This document shows positions 1 to 12,333 of a stretch of 64,000 nucleotides of DNA, piece by piece (positions within the stretch are counted from its first letter, which is position 1; each line of letters begins with the position of its first letter). Source of the stretch: Plazaster borealis (Eukaryota; Echinodermata; Asteroidea; Forcipulatida; Labidiasteridae). The stretch spans positions 6,479,127-6,543,126 of the forward strand of contig CM037464.1 in the NCBI GenBank assembly GCA_021014325.1, in the 5' to 3' direction. The position numbers were made by a program, and so were the translations under genes. A model generated the notes under the pieces. That model was given only the letters and a program-made list of their open reading frames with translations. It had not been told where the DNA came from and ran no database searches.

Positions 1-183
1 TGAACCTTTCTCATTCATCTGAAAGCACACAATTCTATACACACCTATGGGTTTTTTCTTTCTTTCTTGCAACTTCTATGACCACTTGAGCCAAAATTAT
101 CACAGGTTTTTTTTTTTATGCATATGTTGGGATACACCAAGTGAGGATACTGCTTTGACAATTAAAAGTATGCCCTGCCTTTA
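1..183 (-). mobile_element. Foldback MITE, half copy (AGGCAGGGTATA subfamily)
   Basis: Only the right-hand half is in the window. It runs from a CTGAAAGCACACAATTCTAT-type segment to the terminal repeat AAAGTATGCCCTGCCTTTAA. It matches the right half of the complete copy at 58,330-58,948. Confidence 0.7.
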
Positions 184-600
184 AGGACATTATAATAATT
201 TAGTTGTGAAACACGCATGGGCGCCATTTCGGCGAGCAAATATTTTGTTGTGTCATTGATAGCAATGGTCATTGTCTGTACTGATCTATTGCTGCATCAA
301 AAGAATTGCTTGCTAAAATGGCGTCCAGTGCATATTTCACATTTCATCTTGTGCCTTTAGCGCTGTATAATCATTGGTTGGGCCCAACTTGGTCCCGGAA
401 GTTCAAATACGTGCGAGATTTTCACAGTCTATTGTATACTGGTATCAAGAGTGGTAACTACTTCACGTTTCGATCCTGACAATGTCTTTCGAATTGAGAT
501 TAAAATTGTTCAAGTTTTTTTTATCTGAAGGTATTAGGCCTAGTCAGGATTAGCAAGGATAACAAAATCGATGTTTAATTTTAGTCTGAAGCTAACTTGT
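184..600. other. Unassigned AT-rich DNA
   Basis: No coding potential and no repeat recognised elsewhere in the window. Confidence 0.5.
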
Positions 601-890
601 TATGAAGTTCATACTAGAACCATATTTCCCTCTGAAATGAACTCATTTTCGAGAAAACTGTATCTGAAAACCTATCTAAAAAACGCAACAGCTGATTTCG
701 GTTGTTACAACCAAAATTAAACAACAAAAACTAAGGATAATGTGTTTACATGCTGAAAATTGTGCATGGCTTTTCACTATTTTCTCGTGACTAACACAAC
801 GGATCAAGCCCAAATTTTCACAGGTTTGTTATTTCATGTATGATCACACAAAATATGAACAATTATGTCTGCGACTATTTTGTCAGCTCT
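600..890. mobile_element. Degenerate foldback fragment related to the copy at 45,697
   Basis: It shares GGCTTTTCACTATTTTCTCG followed by CAAGCCCAAATTTTCACAGG-type text with the right half of the element at 45,697-46,072. The termini are not preserved. Confidence 0.4.
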
Positions 891-901
891 ACCAATCCTG
901 T

Positions 902-1292
902 TTAAAGGCATCGTACACGTTTGGTAATGACTCTGATAATTAATGTTAATAAAAACTTACTTGGTAAGAAGTACAGCAGCTTTGGATAGTATAATGCATT
1001 TTGAGAAACTTTTCACTTTGAAGTAATGCGGTTATGTAAAAATATATCACTTTTTATCCCCCAAAACATTTGAATCTGAGAGTAACGCTTCTCAGAGTGT
1101 GTATTCCAATGCAGATTATTCTTCCTGCGTGGACATAACCGTTCAAGATTTTCGGCAATATCTCAAAAAAGCTACCACCTTTTGAAATGAAATTTTCACA
1201 GGTTAGTTTTATGGTATATATCTACAACTACAGGCCTATAGGTTTGAAACAAACAATATGCTCCAATTACCAAACGTGAACGATGCCTTTAA
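902..1292. mobile_element. Foldback MITE, diverged full-length copy
   Basis: The ends are TTAAAGGCATCGTACACGTT and its inverse near 1,273-1,292, so the TTAA boundaries are intact. The interior is strongly diverged and the central palindrome is lost. The element is non-coding and would depend on a transposase supplied elsewhere. Confidence 0.8.
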
Positions 1293-1494
1293 TACCTTTT
1301 AAACGCGTGCTTGATGGGATTAATTTGTGTCGTGTCTTGTCGATATGGGTCAAATTGGATTGCTCTTGATATCAAGAGAGGACGAGCCTTAGATAGGAAA
1401 TAGATAAGAAATGTCAAACTTTTATATTAAAGGTAATGACTCATCATTGGGTTTTTAGAAGAGTAAATTTACTCCCATGGTTTTCAATAAACTA

Positions 1495-2075
1495 GAAAAG
1501 GGTTACGTTTTGTCAAAGATGTTATGCATGTTTGTTTATGCACCATTATGTTCGACATAACCCTCTTTGTCTGACAAAGCTTGTTGTGTAAACAATGATA
1601 AGTCGGACTCAATTGGTAATTATGGGTCGAACATATACCGTATTTTGTCGGACGAAATGTGTCGGACTTAATAGTTGTCGTACGTGATGGTCTGTTGGAC
1701 ACAATGTTTCGGATATAATGGTCTGTCGGACACGGTGGGTCGGACATAATAGTTTGTCGGACGAAATGTGACGGATTTAACAGTGTGTCGTACACAATGG
1801 TCTATTGGACACAGTGGGTCGGGAATAACTCAAACTAAATGGGTATAACAGTTTTTCGGACACGTTCGAACATAATAGTTAATTGCCTGTCGGACACAAT
1901 GGGTCGGACACTGTAGTCGGACACAATGTCGGTTACAATTGGTCGGACACAATGGGTCGACATAATGGTCTCACGGACACAAAGTTTGTCGGACACACTG
2001 GTTCAAACGTAATAGTTTGTCGGACACAATTTGTTGGAAATAATGGTCCTCGGTCGTCGGACACAATGGTCCAAA
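1495..2075 (-). repeat. 31-bp minisatellite (GTCGGACA family), array 1
   Basis: This is a degenerate array of units such as GTCGGACACAATGG and GTCGGACATAATGGTTT. It is the same family as the array at 37,510-38,360 but in the opposite orientation and more diverged. Open frames here on either strand are repeat by-products. Confidence 0.85.
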
Positions 2076-2089
2076 AGGAACTCGCTGTA

Positions 2090-2645
2090 ATGTTAAAACG
2101 CAGTTTTCTTACGAATGAAATTCTTCACACAGGACTATTTCGAATTATTGGTATCACTTTTTTTAAAAGTAAGCTTTAAATTAGAACCCAGAAACTGTCA
2201 TAGGCCTAGTACATAATATTTCCTTTTAGATCATAACTAATATTGTGTCATTCCCCCTTAATAGTTGGATGTTCTAAGATGACCCCATAGCTCAGTGTGA
2301 CAAAATGCATTGACGGATTAAGCCATCTTCTAAGCACTAGGGAAGGATCTAAGCCATAGTAATTTGTCTTGATTACTGTTCGAGATGATATTAACCATAC
2401 ATACGATTGCCAACAGCATCTTGAGTTGAAAGGTCTGTGTGCGACTAGGACATGGAATGTCTTCCCTTTCTATAATTAGAGGCATGATGTATTGCTTTTT
2501 GGAAGGGAGTCAATTAAATTCTGTCCTTTGGTTATCGATAAACACACTAAACAAATAATCACAGTCAGTCTAAAGTTGAATTAAGTATTCAGTTTCAATT
2601 TGGAACTTACGATAGTATACTTATTGTTGTACTTGCTCTAATTTC
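2090..2645. other. Unassigned DNA
   Basis: I see neither a gene nor a repeat shared with the rest of the window. Confidence 0.5.
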
Positions 2646-2674
2646 GCTGTTTTATGGCCACTTCTCCAGGTGCT

Positions 2675-2890
2675 CCAAAACAGCGGCGTAGCCACGGAGG
2701 GCCTTAGGGGCACGTGCCCCCCCCCAATTTTCCAGTGCCCCACTGCAGATGCCCCAAGAAAAAAATCCATATACGTGTTGTCCCCCCCCCCCCACAAAAA
2801 AAGGAGGAAAACATGGCCCCTGGTACCCCTTCCCACTGAAAAACAATGCTCCCTTTTGGCCAGCCCCCCCCCCTCCCCTGAAAGAAATCA
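2675..2890. repeat. C-rich low-complexity block
   Basis: Repeated runs of 7-10 C separate A-rich and GCCCC-containing text. Frames on both strands stay open because of the homopolymers, and no protein family is recognisable. Confidence 0.6.
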
Positions 2891-2964
2891 TGGCACAATG
2901 CCACTTCTTCCAAACCCGGATTGACAATTTTTCTTCCTGGATTGATCGCCACATGCAGTAAGAG

Positions 2965-3715
2965 TGATTGAAGGTTTTCACTTAACGAGAGTGTCTTCTT
3001 GCTTTGTGGTTGTTGTTAAGAAATAAATTCTTGTCCATTTTTGGTTCAAAAAAGGATTTACAAATTCTTCTTCCTACAGACTGAACGACCACGAGTCCAT
3101 GGTCATAATCAAGGCCCATTTGCCATAGCAGAACTCTTTTTCTGTGCGTGAAACCAGGCTTTCTGTTTTTACTCACCCGTATACAGTACACTCTGGCTTA
3201 TGCCGAGATGTCGAACAGCGAGCCATTTCAACAATCTCTTTGGAAATATATGCCTGGTGCATGTTTCCCTCCATACTTACAATCTAAACTGTTTTAAGAG
3301 GAATATCAATTCCCACCTTAACTCCCCCGAGTTATTCTAATCTTAAATATTTTCTTCCTGTGCGGCCCCCTTACCAACGGTGGTTTTTAGCCTTGTTTGG
3401 GGCGAACTTATGAACAGAGAATGAAGTTTGTCAATATTTACAATAGGTCTAAGACCAGGGCCCAATGAGAAAGTAACTAAGCAAAACAAAAGTATGCTTA
3501 CCAGAATAAGGCTACCAACCAAAATACTATGTCACATGTTCAATTTTTGACTGGTTTCTGCCCATTTCGGCTGAGCAGAAAATAGTTAAACATTATTTAC
3601 AGCTCTATGAAATTGGGCCCTGGCTAAGACTAAGAGTGGAATTTCAATTTTAAGCTTAAAATTAGATAATACAAGAGAATCTTAAAGTTGTACCCTGGAG
3701 GAAGGAAATACTTTC
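2965..3715. other. Unassigned DNA
   Basis: Nothing recognised in about 750 bases. Confidence 0.5.
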
Positions 3716-3719
3716 CTTC

Positions 3720-4540
3720 GTGGCTATATGGCTTGTACTAGTGCTCTATGGCTTGTACGAGTGCTATGTGGCTTGTACGAGTACTATGTGGCTTGTACTT
3801 GTGCTGTATGGCTTAGTGCTCTATGGCTTTACTGGTGCTCTATGGCTTGTACTAGTGCTCTATGGTTTGTACTTGTGCTCTTTTGGCTTGTACTTGTGCT
3901 CAATGGCTTTACTGGTGCTCTATGGCTTGTAAGAGTGCTATATGGTTGTACTTGTGCTCTTTTGGCTTGTAGGCCTACTTGTGCTCAATGGCTTGTACTG
4001 GTGCTCTATGGCTTGTACAAGTGCTCTACGGTTTGTACTTGTGCCCTATGCCTTGTACTAGTGTTCTATGGTTTGTACTTCTACTCTATGGCTTGTACTT
4101 GTGTTCTAAGGTTTATACATGTGCTCTATTGGCTTGTACGTGCTCTATGGCTTGTACTAGTGCTCTGTGGCTTGTACTAGTGTTCTATGGTTTGTACTTG
4201 TGCTCTATGGCTTGTACGAGTGCTCTGTGGCTTGTACTCGTGCTCCATGGCTTGTACGAGTGCTCTGTGGCTTGTACTCGTGCTCTATGGCTTGTACGCG
4301 TTCTATGGCTTGTACTAGTGCTCTGTAGCTTGTACTCGTGCTCTATGGCTTGTACCACGGTGATTTATGGCTTGTACGTACTCTATGGCTTGTAGTGCTC
4401 TATGGCTTGTACGTACTCTCTGGCTTGTACCACGGTGATTTATGGCTTCTACGTGCTCTATGGCTTGTACCAGTGCTATATGGCTTGTACGTACTCTCTG
4501 CTTGTACCACGGTGATATAATGTCTTGTCCCAGTGCTCTA
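3720..4540 (+). repeat. 20-bp minisatellite (CTATGGCTTGTACTAGTGCT)
   Basis: About 40 units of 20 bases run through this block. Variants at positions 14-16 include TAG, GAG, TTG and CGT, and the last ~200 bases have shortened units alternating with CACGGTGATTTATGG. All three forward frames are open for long stretches, giving Leu/Tyr/Cys-rich translations of no biological meaning. Confidence 0.92.
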
Positions 4541-4955
4541 AGCTTAGAACAATCCTCACTCTATCCTACTTGGCTTTGTGATAGTCTTTTCTACAAATCC
4601 TTTGAGCTCTTCACATTTAAATTTAAATGCATCTAAACAAAATCTGTATTTTTGTGGTGTTATACGGTATTGGTTGAATTGAAACATATATGTTGAATGG
4701 TGGAGGGAACAATGCTTCGCCTGATCTGTTGACCTGGGCACTTCAACCCCAGCTCAGGGCCTCAGGGCAAATTCACCCAACTATTCTGGTCCGTTGAACC
4801 CTAAATCAACTGTTTAGACAAGGGGCGATTAGTTACCATGGTTACTTGATGACTGTCGTTGACTGGAAAGTAACACATCCTTACTAGAGTTTTCCAAGTA
4901 CTGGTGATATCGATGATGGAACGTTAAGCGTGAAAGCTTTACCAAAAATCAATTG
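4541..4955. other. Unassigned DNA
   Basis: Nothing recognised. Confidence 0.5.
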
Positions 4956-4958
4956 TAA

Positions 4959-4998
4959 TCATGAAGACGAGCAGTGAACACTGATCGAAACGTCGAGG
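4959..4998 (+). mobile_element. Penelope-like-element tail relic with hammerhead-like core
   Basis: The segment reads TCATGAAGACGAGCAGTG, a short gap, then CTGATCGAAACGTCG. This resembles a hammerhead core: the first box is mutated (ATCATGA for CTGATGA), a stem II and CGAAAC follow. A second copy on the minus strand lies at 56,376-56,414. Assignment to Penelope-like elements rests on general knowledge of their hammerhead-bearing termini; no reverse transcriptase is visible nearby. Confidence 0.4.
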
Positions 4999-4999
4999 C

Positions 5000-5752
5000 C
5001 AAACAGCTATTCTTAGAGCCAACACTCCTCCAAAAAGAGATTTACACATGATTTTACACACAAGTTTACTACTATAATTACTTCTGATTATATAGCTCTT
5101 TCATAGCATTTATATTAATATTAAGAATGGGTAAACCATTCAGTGAAACACTGTCTTTCAACGTTGCCCAGCAATTACAAACAATCATTAAAATATAAAA
5201 AAGAGAAAATTGTAAGACATTACAAAGATATTACTGAGTAATTAAAACAATAGGCAGCGAGCCAAGGTCGATAAAATCAATACATTACAGCGAAACACCA
5301 GGATAGATTAAAAACAATAACACATTTGGGCCAGCCGGAGAAGTAATATCGGGGGGGGGGATATTTAAAATTGCACCTAGTTACATACACTTACAGTAAA
5401 AAACACTGAAATAATATATTTTTCTTAATATTTTATTGTTTTTCCTGAGCGAATTTTGACAGATGATGTTGTTTCAAAACGAAGCACATACAAAAACGTT
5501 CGCATAATTAATATACCACCAGACAATGCACAAAATACAAAATTGTTTGTACATGGTTAACGGACGTGAAATATTGTCGGGATCCAGATAAGACGTCATT
5601 ATTTCGATTATAATTATATTATTGGCGGATTGTTTTCTTGCAATTCCTTAAATGAAAGCTTATAACTTTCTCAAATCTATCAAATAAATAGCTATCTGAA
5701 ATTTAAATCACATTTTTGGGGTCAGATCTGCCACAAATCGGACCTAGTATCT
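5000..5752. other. Unassigned DNA with a G10 run at 5,351
   Basis: AT-rich; no feature recognised. Confidence 0.5.
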
Positions 5753-6107
5753 TCAAAGGCACTGAACACGTTTGGAAATTGTCAAAGACCAGTGTTCTCA
5801 CTTGGTGTATCCCAACGTATGCATAACAAGCCTGTGAAAATTTGGGCTCAATTGGTCATCGAAGTTGCAAGAAAATGATGAAAGAAAAACACTCTTGTTG
5901 TACAAATTTGTGTGCTTTCAGATAGGAATAAAAACTTCTTGCAAGAAGTTTTGATTATTTTAGTGAGAAATTACCTCTTTCTCAAAACTACGTTACTTCA
6001 GAGGGAGTCGTATTATACTATCAACAGCTCTCCGTTGCTTGTTACCAAGAAAGTTTTTATGCTAATATTTGTTTTGAGTCATTACCAAACGTGTACGATA
6101 CCATTAA
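5753..6107. mobile_element. Foldback MITE, near full-length
   Basis: The left end TCAAAGGCACTGAACACGTT has lost the first T of TTAA. The right end is CCAAACGTGTACGATACCATTAA. The centre carries ACTTCTTGCAAGAAGT. The two arms use different terminal variants (CACTGAAC against CATCGTAC type). Confidence 0.88.
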
Positions 6108-7000
6108 ACACTAACGGTAAAGACGGCAACAAATCGGTAACAAGTCTTACAGCTAAAATGACACAAAATTGGTGTTGTTTATTTCTGGTGTTCTGTTTAT
6201 AAATAACTGTTTTTCTTATATCTCTTTGTGTTATTCTCACGAAATATTCCGAGTATTCTCCGAAGAAATTCTGGTATAAAAAAAAGTATCCAACTTTTCT
6301 TGTCCCTGAGTACGGAGTCCTTGCGCGCCTCTATGGGGCAGTTAGAGTTTTAGATTAGTATAGTCCAACCACAGAAAAGGTCCTTTCTTTATGGTCCAAC
6401 TTAATTAGTTGTCGAATCCCCTCTGTTATGTAGAGCTTGTTTTGGAATAGTTTAGACGCGCTGACCCGTGCCGTAGGCTAATTTGACGGGAAGGCCCTCT
6501 CTCTGACATGTGCCTGCTTCGAGCCATTCGGAAGGATTCGGTGTCGGCACCGCGGAGTTGGTACATTTTTGTAGCTTGTTGGAACCCCGGGCGCATGACA
6601 AATTACTCCAAATGTTTGGGTAACAAAAGATTTGACTGATGTTCTCCCATCTCTCAAATTAGACTTTCAAGGTTTTTGCCTGAACTGACCGGAGTGTCTG
6701 CCCCTAGTGGAAATTGGGGTGGGAATCTTTAATACACCATCTCCATTTGGCTTAGAAGAGGTTGATGAATGTGGGAAGCGAGACGAAGAAAAAAAAAGGA
6801 GGCCAGTTTTTCCTTGGCTAAAACTTACTCTATGATATCACATGTTTACAAAAGAGCCACAGAGCCTGGACTTCGTGCAGGCACGATTTGTACACAGCCC
6901 AATAGAAGAAAACATAGAATCATATATTTTATCGAGATTGCACTGTCTGATATTTCTCAACTTTTGATATGAAGAAAGGGTGGCCACCTCAAAACTTGTT
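6108..7000. other. Unassigned DNA
   Basis: Several short open frames are present but none resembles a known protein. No repeat was recognised. Confidence 0.45.
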
Positions 7001-7299
7001 CAGCCGTTAATTTGATAACTCATCAGTGGTGATTATGAAACAAAGTGTTGAACTTCCCACTACTAGTGCAGTATCTTGCCTGCCGAGAAATGCCCTGGAA
7101 TGTACAAGGTCACTATTGTTGTCAACAAAGGTTACATGGTCGCGGGACAGGCATAAGCCACTTTTCGTTGTTGCCACTTGGCTAATCATGAGCTATGGTC
7201 ATGAAACTTTACTTGATCGTTTGCAAGAACTTGTCCAGTTTTATATTTGAAATTGTTTCTGTAGTTTTTTAAATGTATTTTGATTATTGTAGTTATTTC

Positions 7300-7395
7300 C
7301 TCAATAATTTTTTTGTAAAGCGCCTTAGCGCTTGTTTGTTCATGAATTTTGGAGCTGTATAAATACTGTATTAGTAGTAGATTAGTAGTAGACTG
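7300..7395 (+). mobile_element. 3' end of a SINE/LINE-like element (AAAGCGCC...TAGTAG tail)
   Basis: TGTAAAGCGCCTTAGCGCTT followed by GGAGCTGTATAAATACTGTA and a (TAG)n-like end is the same design as the AAAGCGCTATATAAGAACTG plus (ATT)n tail at 36,690. The upstream limit is not clear. Confidence 0.5.
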
Positions 7396-7399
7396 TAGG

Positions 7400-8349
7400 C
7401 CTATTTTTAGATTGGGTGGGATTGCCTTTGTCCCCTACCCTCCCTTCGTATTTTCTTCCCACTCTCATCTACACAATAGTCAGATCAAAAAAAAGGGGAC
7501 GGGCAGATTGTATCCCGAAGGACCGTTTTAATTGTTGTTTGTGGAGGAGGGGAGACAAGGGGCCGGGAGGGTACTAGATTTGACCTACCGGTGAGCTCTA
7601 AATACCAACATGACATGGGCCCCCAAGCATATATCAATTCGGAGCTGTCTTCCCCCTCCCCCTGCCCAACCCCCAAAAGAGATATCATAGATGTGTCCCG
7701 CCCCCCGTTAAATATTATCGATAATCAAACAGTCGTTTAATCTTCAAATTTTGAGAAAGAGACCGTCGTTCCCAAAAGCTGCTTCCGTTCAGACAAGGGT
7801 ATCAATAGCATTGTAATCTTTGGAATATGTGATTTTAAACAAAATTGTATACTAATAATATTATAACTCAACAATGAGAAACCACCGAAAAGAATACTGG
7901 ATGGTGAATGATAGAAATGTTGGTAATATGGTGATACAGTTAAGACCAAGAAAGGTTTGTGCAAAACATGTACGAAATAAGTCTTTAAAAGCACTCTCTT
8001 GGAAGAGTAGATTAATTTAGTTTATATTTTATATTTATAACATTTCTTTACCATGGGTGTTGCCCAAACAGTTACAACTGGTTTGGGCCCTGCTTTCGTT
8101 GACTACATACTAACGTTCATTCCCATCCCCAAGTTAACAAACATAGAGGAAGCACCACTGAGCTATGATACAACTAATCAGTGAAAATGTTCATCAACTT
8201 CACTTTTTGGTGAAAACAATTCCGAATTTCAAAATGTTGAAAGTTTCCAATCTCATACTTTGTATTCAAGCCTTTATAAAATAAACAACTTCATTGATAA
8301 CACAAGCAGAGAGCATGGGGGCCAGGATCGGCAGCGGAAGTGTGAGTTG
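7400..8349. other. Unassigned DNA
   Basis: Includes a CT/AG-rich stretch at 7,440-7,700; nothing else recognised. Confidence 0.45.
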
Positions 8350-9837
8350 ATTTCGTTTATTTTTCTGCGGTATCGTTAAATGCAAATTGTTAACGCATCA
8401 CCTGCGCTTGCGCAATACCTCGCTCGAGGTCTATCACGTGTAGTTGAAAATAAAAAAGTGACCTGTCCACGTGGGAAAGTTACCGTGGTCTCTATATGCA
8501 AGATTGGAATAAAACTCCACTTACTGCAAGAAATGTTGTGAATCCTGGATTTTCGAGCCGAAGAGTGACGCCAATTTGACTCCGAAGTTTCTTCAGCGAT
8601 GCAAGCGTGTTCTCTCAGACCAACATCCTGTCAGCTACCCGTGTTTGACCCTCGACACCACTTCAAGCTAATACTACTGCGTCCAAGGCCAGTGGTTAGA
8701 ACGTATAGCACCGACTGACCATCACTGACTGACGGTATGCAATAATGGACTTTCATTTGAAAGACATAACTCTATACTAGATCATATCAAGCAATACAAC
8801 ATTAGCCGTACAAACATTTTTGTTGGAAACTTAAAAAATCGTAAAACTTGTGTTGAGCGCTGCCTTGGGACGACGCACTGCAAGTGAAGACAGAGTTCTT
8901 ATACTAGGCTGTAATCTCGCCGGTACATAAGGATCCAACGTCGCGTCTTAGAAAGACGCTACTCGTCATTGTGGCTGTCTTTCCGTAAGACATGTAAGAG
9001 TCTCGCAGCCCGGACAACCCTTTTGATGATCGGTTGGTCCATCATTGAGGACAAATATCGTAGGGGAAGTTATTCTTCGCTGGACTTCAATTTTGGTTGA
9101 CGATTTTTGACGGACGTACCGACTCTTTGGCCGGCAAGGCGTTTGAGCAAGCGACCAGCGGCAGATCACTGGCTTCCCGGTACCGGCCACTCGTCGTCTT
9201 TTAGGCTGTAGTGCTCCAGTCCCGAAGTCACCATAACATTATGGAGAACTTTAGAAGATTGACATAATGTTTTCACTACAGTAAAAGGACTGAGTCAAAT
9301 TAATGTATTCTCTCATTTACCCGAGTGCCTTTCAGTTGTTTACGTCATTGCTCTTTGAAGTCTTTTTTTCAGAAACATGTATTCCATGTAACAGAAACAT
9401 GAACGAAAAGCTTTGAAAAGTTGATCACATATAAGATATATCGACAATGACACATCGATGTTTTTAGTTCAATCTGATATTTGAACAGTCTTTACCCACC
9501 AAAGGGAGGAATTATTTGAAAGAAAGAATGAACTGTGTACGTAGTTCTAGAATGCCCACAATCCTCTGATAAGACACCGTTCGTAGTCAGAAAATTGAAA
9601 CTTTGCCGATTTACTTTTCAAGGAAAAGTAACATCGAGGAAATTCTAGTAAAAAAAATAACAACACTGCAATGCTTTGATCCGAAAGTCCGGACACTAAC
9701 CAGGCGCGGGGTGACGGATAGCGATCCATCGCCCTGAGTATCATAGGGTTGGACCGGGGTGTCTTGCTCTTCGTTGTACCTCCATTCATCACCAAAATTC
9801 CACCGAGGACACTCCAAGATCTTACCTAGCCGACCTA
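8350..9837 (+). promoter_or_regulatory. Upstream region / probable promoter and 5' UTR of the bHLH gene
   Basis: The region is free of recognised transposon copies and less AT-rich than its surroundings. E-box hexamers cluster at 8,399 (CACCTG), 8,435 (CACGTG) and 8,468 (CACGTG), within 75 bases. The stretch from 9,712 to 9,838 is open in the coding frame but lacks an ATG, so it is read as 5' UTR. No convincing TATA box and no defined transcription start can be given. Use of the E-boxes by this factor or another bHLH is inference. Confidence 0.4.
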
Positions 9838-10320
9838 ATGCTTCGCCTACCAGAACAATCTATCAGGGCCCACGATAAGGAGTTCAAGGACTTCAACAAC
9901 AATAACAACACGATGGAACGGTTGGATCTGGACGTGTGTTTAGATTCCCCCACGAAGATTGTGCTCAGAAACCCCGAAGTTACACGAACTCCACCGCAGA
10001 GAGGTAAACGTCGCGGTTGTAGCACCGGCACTGCATCGGGTGCCACCACCACCACCGTCGCGTCAGGACGACGGGGCAGCGGCTCGCGGGCCCCCATCAA
10101 ACCCTTGCAGCGGAATGCTGCCAACGCCAGGGAGCGGTGCAGGATGCGGGTACTCAGCAAGGCTTTCACCCGGCTGAAGACGAGTCTTCCGTGGGTGCCA
10201 CCGGACACTAAACTCTCAAAGCTGGACACGTTGAGACTAGCATCGAGTTACATTTCACATCTGAGGACGATTCTTGAAGATGATACACTAGATGGTACAA
10301 TGGTTCATCCGCTTAATCTG
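9838..10320 (+). CDS. TCF21: TCF21/musculin-class bHLH transcription factor, exon 1 (161 codons, complete bHLH domain)
   Basis: Class II bHLH factors of the TCF21 (capsulin/Pod1) and MSC (musculin) group bind E-boxes in the nucleus as heterodimers with E proteins and specify mesodermal and muscle-related lineages. Here residues 91-146 form the bHLH: basic region [20 protein letters not shown], helix 1 to SLPWV, the diagnostic loop PPDTKLSK, then helix 2 [15 protein letters not shown]. The tail VHPLNL then runs into a donor, CTG|GTAAGA at 10,320/10,321. An in-frame TGA lies at 9,712 and no ATG lies between it and 9,838, so 9,838 is the first usable start; a second Met (residue 26, MERLDLDVC) is an alternative. 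Residues 20-24 are an Asn run, and residues 50-85 are rich in Arg, Gly, Thr and Ser with a likely nuclear localisation patch (GKRRG). Exon 1 read through the donor gives an open frame to 10,434, but that tail is intronic. TCF21 and MSC share this domain almost identically, so which paralogue (or a pre-duplication ancestor) this is cannot be decided here. Confidence 0.95.
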
Positions 10321-10438
10321 GTAAGACGAATCAAAAATTACAAATTGTTTTTAAAGTTCTCGACCAAAGGGGGGCTGAGAACCTCCACTTCTTGCCGCGT
10401 TTTGTATATAACAGTCCAATTGAAAGTTCTTTGATGAT

Positions 10439-11145
10439 GCCAGTGTTTATTAATGTTGTTTTAATGTTAACATATCTATCAATAGACGCACTGTTTACCT
10501 ACTCTTGTTTTGTTTATTGAACCATCATTAACATTTGTAAACAAACACGTTTATAAACAAAAGACATAGCTTTGCTTTAATCGACAATGGACTTTCTTGG
10601 TAATGGTTTGCAATCTATTCCTACCTCCATGGTTTAACCCATGGACCACCACCAGTCTTTGATTCTGATTTTGAAACTTCATGTTTCTCGATTAACATTA
10701 AATTTAAGTGACCAATCTTTACATCTTTTATTTACAAATTTCTCAACAAATGAAAGTAGTATTTCAGTAAAACTATCGGTGGGCTATAATTCATGAAATA
10801 ATAATGAAGAATCAAATATTATTATTTAACTGTGGTCAATGTGGGATGTATAGGCCCTACGCATACGCTACTCAATGACTAGCCCAAAAAACACGTATGT
10901 TCTAATTCTGACTTGCTTGTCAGTATACATTTCGCGTTTTTACATAAGTGAATGCTGTTTTGGATTCAAAACGGTTAAAACATCTATGATTTTGTATCCA
11001 AAGACAGACGAACGACTTTACTTAGTCTGGTTTTTGATACCTGAATCCGGAACCAGATTTAAACCGACAGTCCAGTTAAGGTATACGCGTATAAGGAGAA
11101 GTGGTCTGACTGTGGGCAGCAATTACGTATTGATGTTGAATTGTG
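10439..11145. other. Intronic DNA without recognised features
   Basis: AT-rich. A 117-codon open frame at 10,875-11,228 resembles nothing known and overlaps the start of the tandem array that follows. Confidence 0.5.
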
Positions 11146-11149
11146 CTCA

Positions 11150-11940
11150 GAAGAACCATTCCGTAACATTCACCATGAGAATGATCTCCAAGATTATTAC
11201 AATTCGTAAGTTTTACACTGAAATGTGACAAATTTTGCAAGAAAATATCACAAGAACATAAATTTAACATCTTGCTCGCATCCCAGAATTACATTGAGAA
11301 TGTGCGCCGAAGAGCATTCTGTATCATTCTCACAAAGATTGATCTTCAAAAATATTACAATTCCTACGTTTTACACTGAAATGTGACAAATTTTGCAAGA
11401 AAATATCACCAGAACAACTTATAATAATTAACATAATGCTCTCCCAGAATTAGATCGGGATGTGCGCCGAAGAGCATGCTGTATCCTTCTCACAAAGATT
11501 GACCTTCAAAAATATTACAATTCGTACGTTTTACACTGAAATGTGACAAATTTTGCAAGAAAATATCACCAGAACAACTTATAATAATTAACATAATGCT
11601 CTCCCAGAATTATATTGGGAATGTGCGCCGAAGAAGAGCATTCTGTATCCTTCTCACAAAGATTGACCTTCAAAAATATTACAATTCGTACGTTTTACAC
11701 TGAAATGTGACAAATTGTGCAAGAAAATATCATCATAACAACTTACGATATTTAATATAATGCTATTCCAGAATTAGTTTTGAAATGTGCGTCGAAGATC
11801 ATTCTGTAACGTTCTCACGAAGATTGATCTCACAAATTTCTTCAATTTTTAATTTACGTTTTACACTCAAGTGTGACAAATATTGCAAAGAAGTTTCACC
11901 AGAACAACTAACAGTGATCTCTAATTTAATGCTCTCACAG
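11150..11940 (+). repeat. Tandem array, ~157-166-bp unit, about 5 copies
   Basis: The anchor ACAAATTTTGCAAGAAAATA recurs at 11,229, 11,386, 11,546, 11,710 (one change) and 11,876 (diverged). Unit length grows from 157 to 166 bases. Each unit also holds a GAATGTGCGCCGAAGAGCAT-type segment. The inner units are most alike and the outer ones are decayed. Confidence 0.9.
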
Positions 11941-12333
11941 ACTTAGTATATTGAAAACAGCCTGCCAATGTTTCATCTGAAAATACAACGACAGCAAAAG
12001 GTTAAACGCAGGAACACAGTATTTGAATAATGATTTCAATTTGTCACGTCCACGCTGCATTCTGACACGTTACTTGAACGATTCAGTGCCTCGTAAATTC
12101 ACAACAATCATTACCCCGTCTGTGTGGAGAGTGGACCAAGGAAAGTTGGACAACACAGAAAATTGCAGAAAACCAGGCGTGGAATTTAAAAAAGTACTTC
12201 ATTCTAAACCACGGGTTTCCGTAGCTCGGCAGGCAGGTTCGCTGAATCTGCCATACTATTGACAAGACCTAAACTATTTCTTTCTTATTTACTTTTGCTT
12301 AACTTTTGCGGTGAGGTTTGGAATTGAACAATT

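Noticed and set aside
3728..4395. Overlapping Leu/Cys/Tyr-rich frames
   Set aside because: By-products of the 20-bp minisatellite; three overlapping frames of equal length are open.
9822..10229. 135-codon minus-strand frame opposite exon 1
   Set aside because: Shadow of the GC-rich bHLH coding exon; the plus strand has an unmistakable conserved domain.
10321..10434. Read-through extension of exon 1 (37 codons after VHPLNL)
   Set aside because: It begins exactly at a consensus donor, has no family similarity, and exon 2 supplies the expected TWPF continuation.
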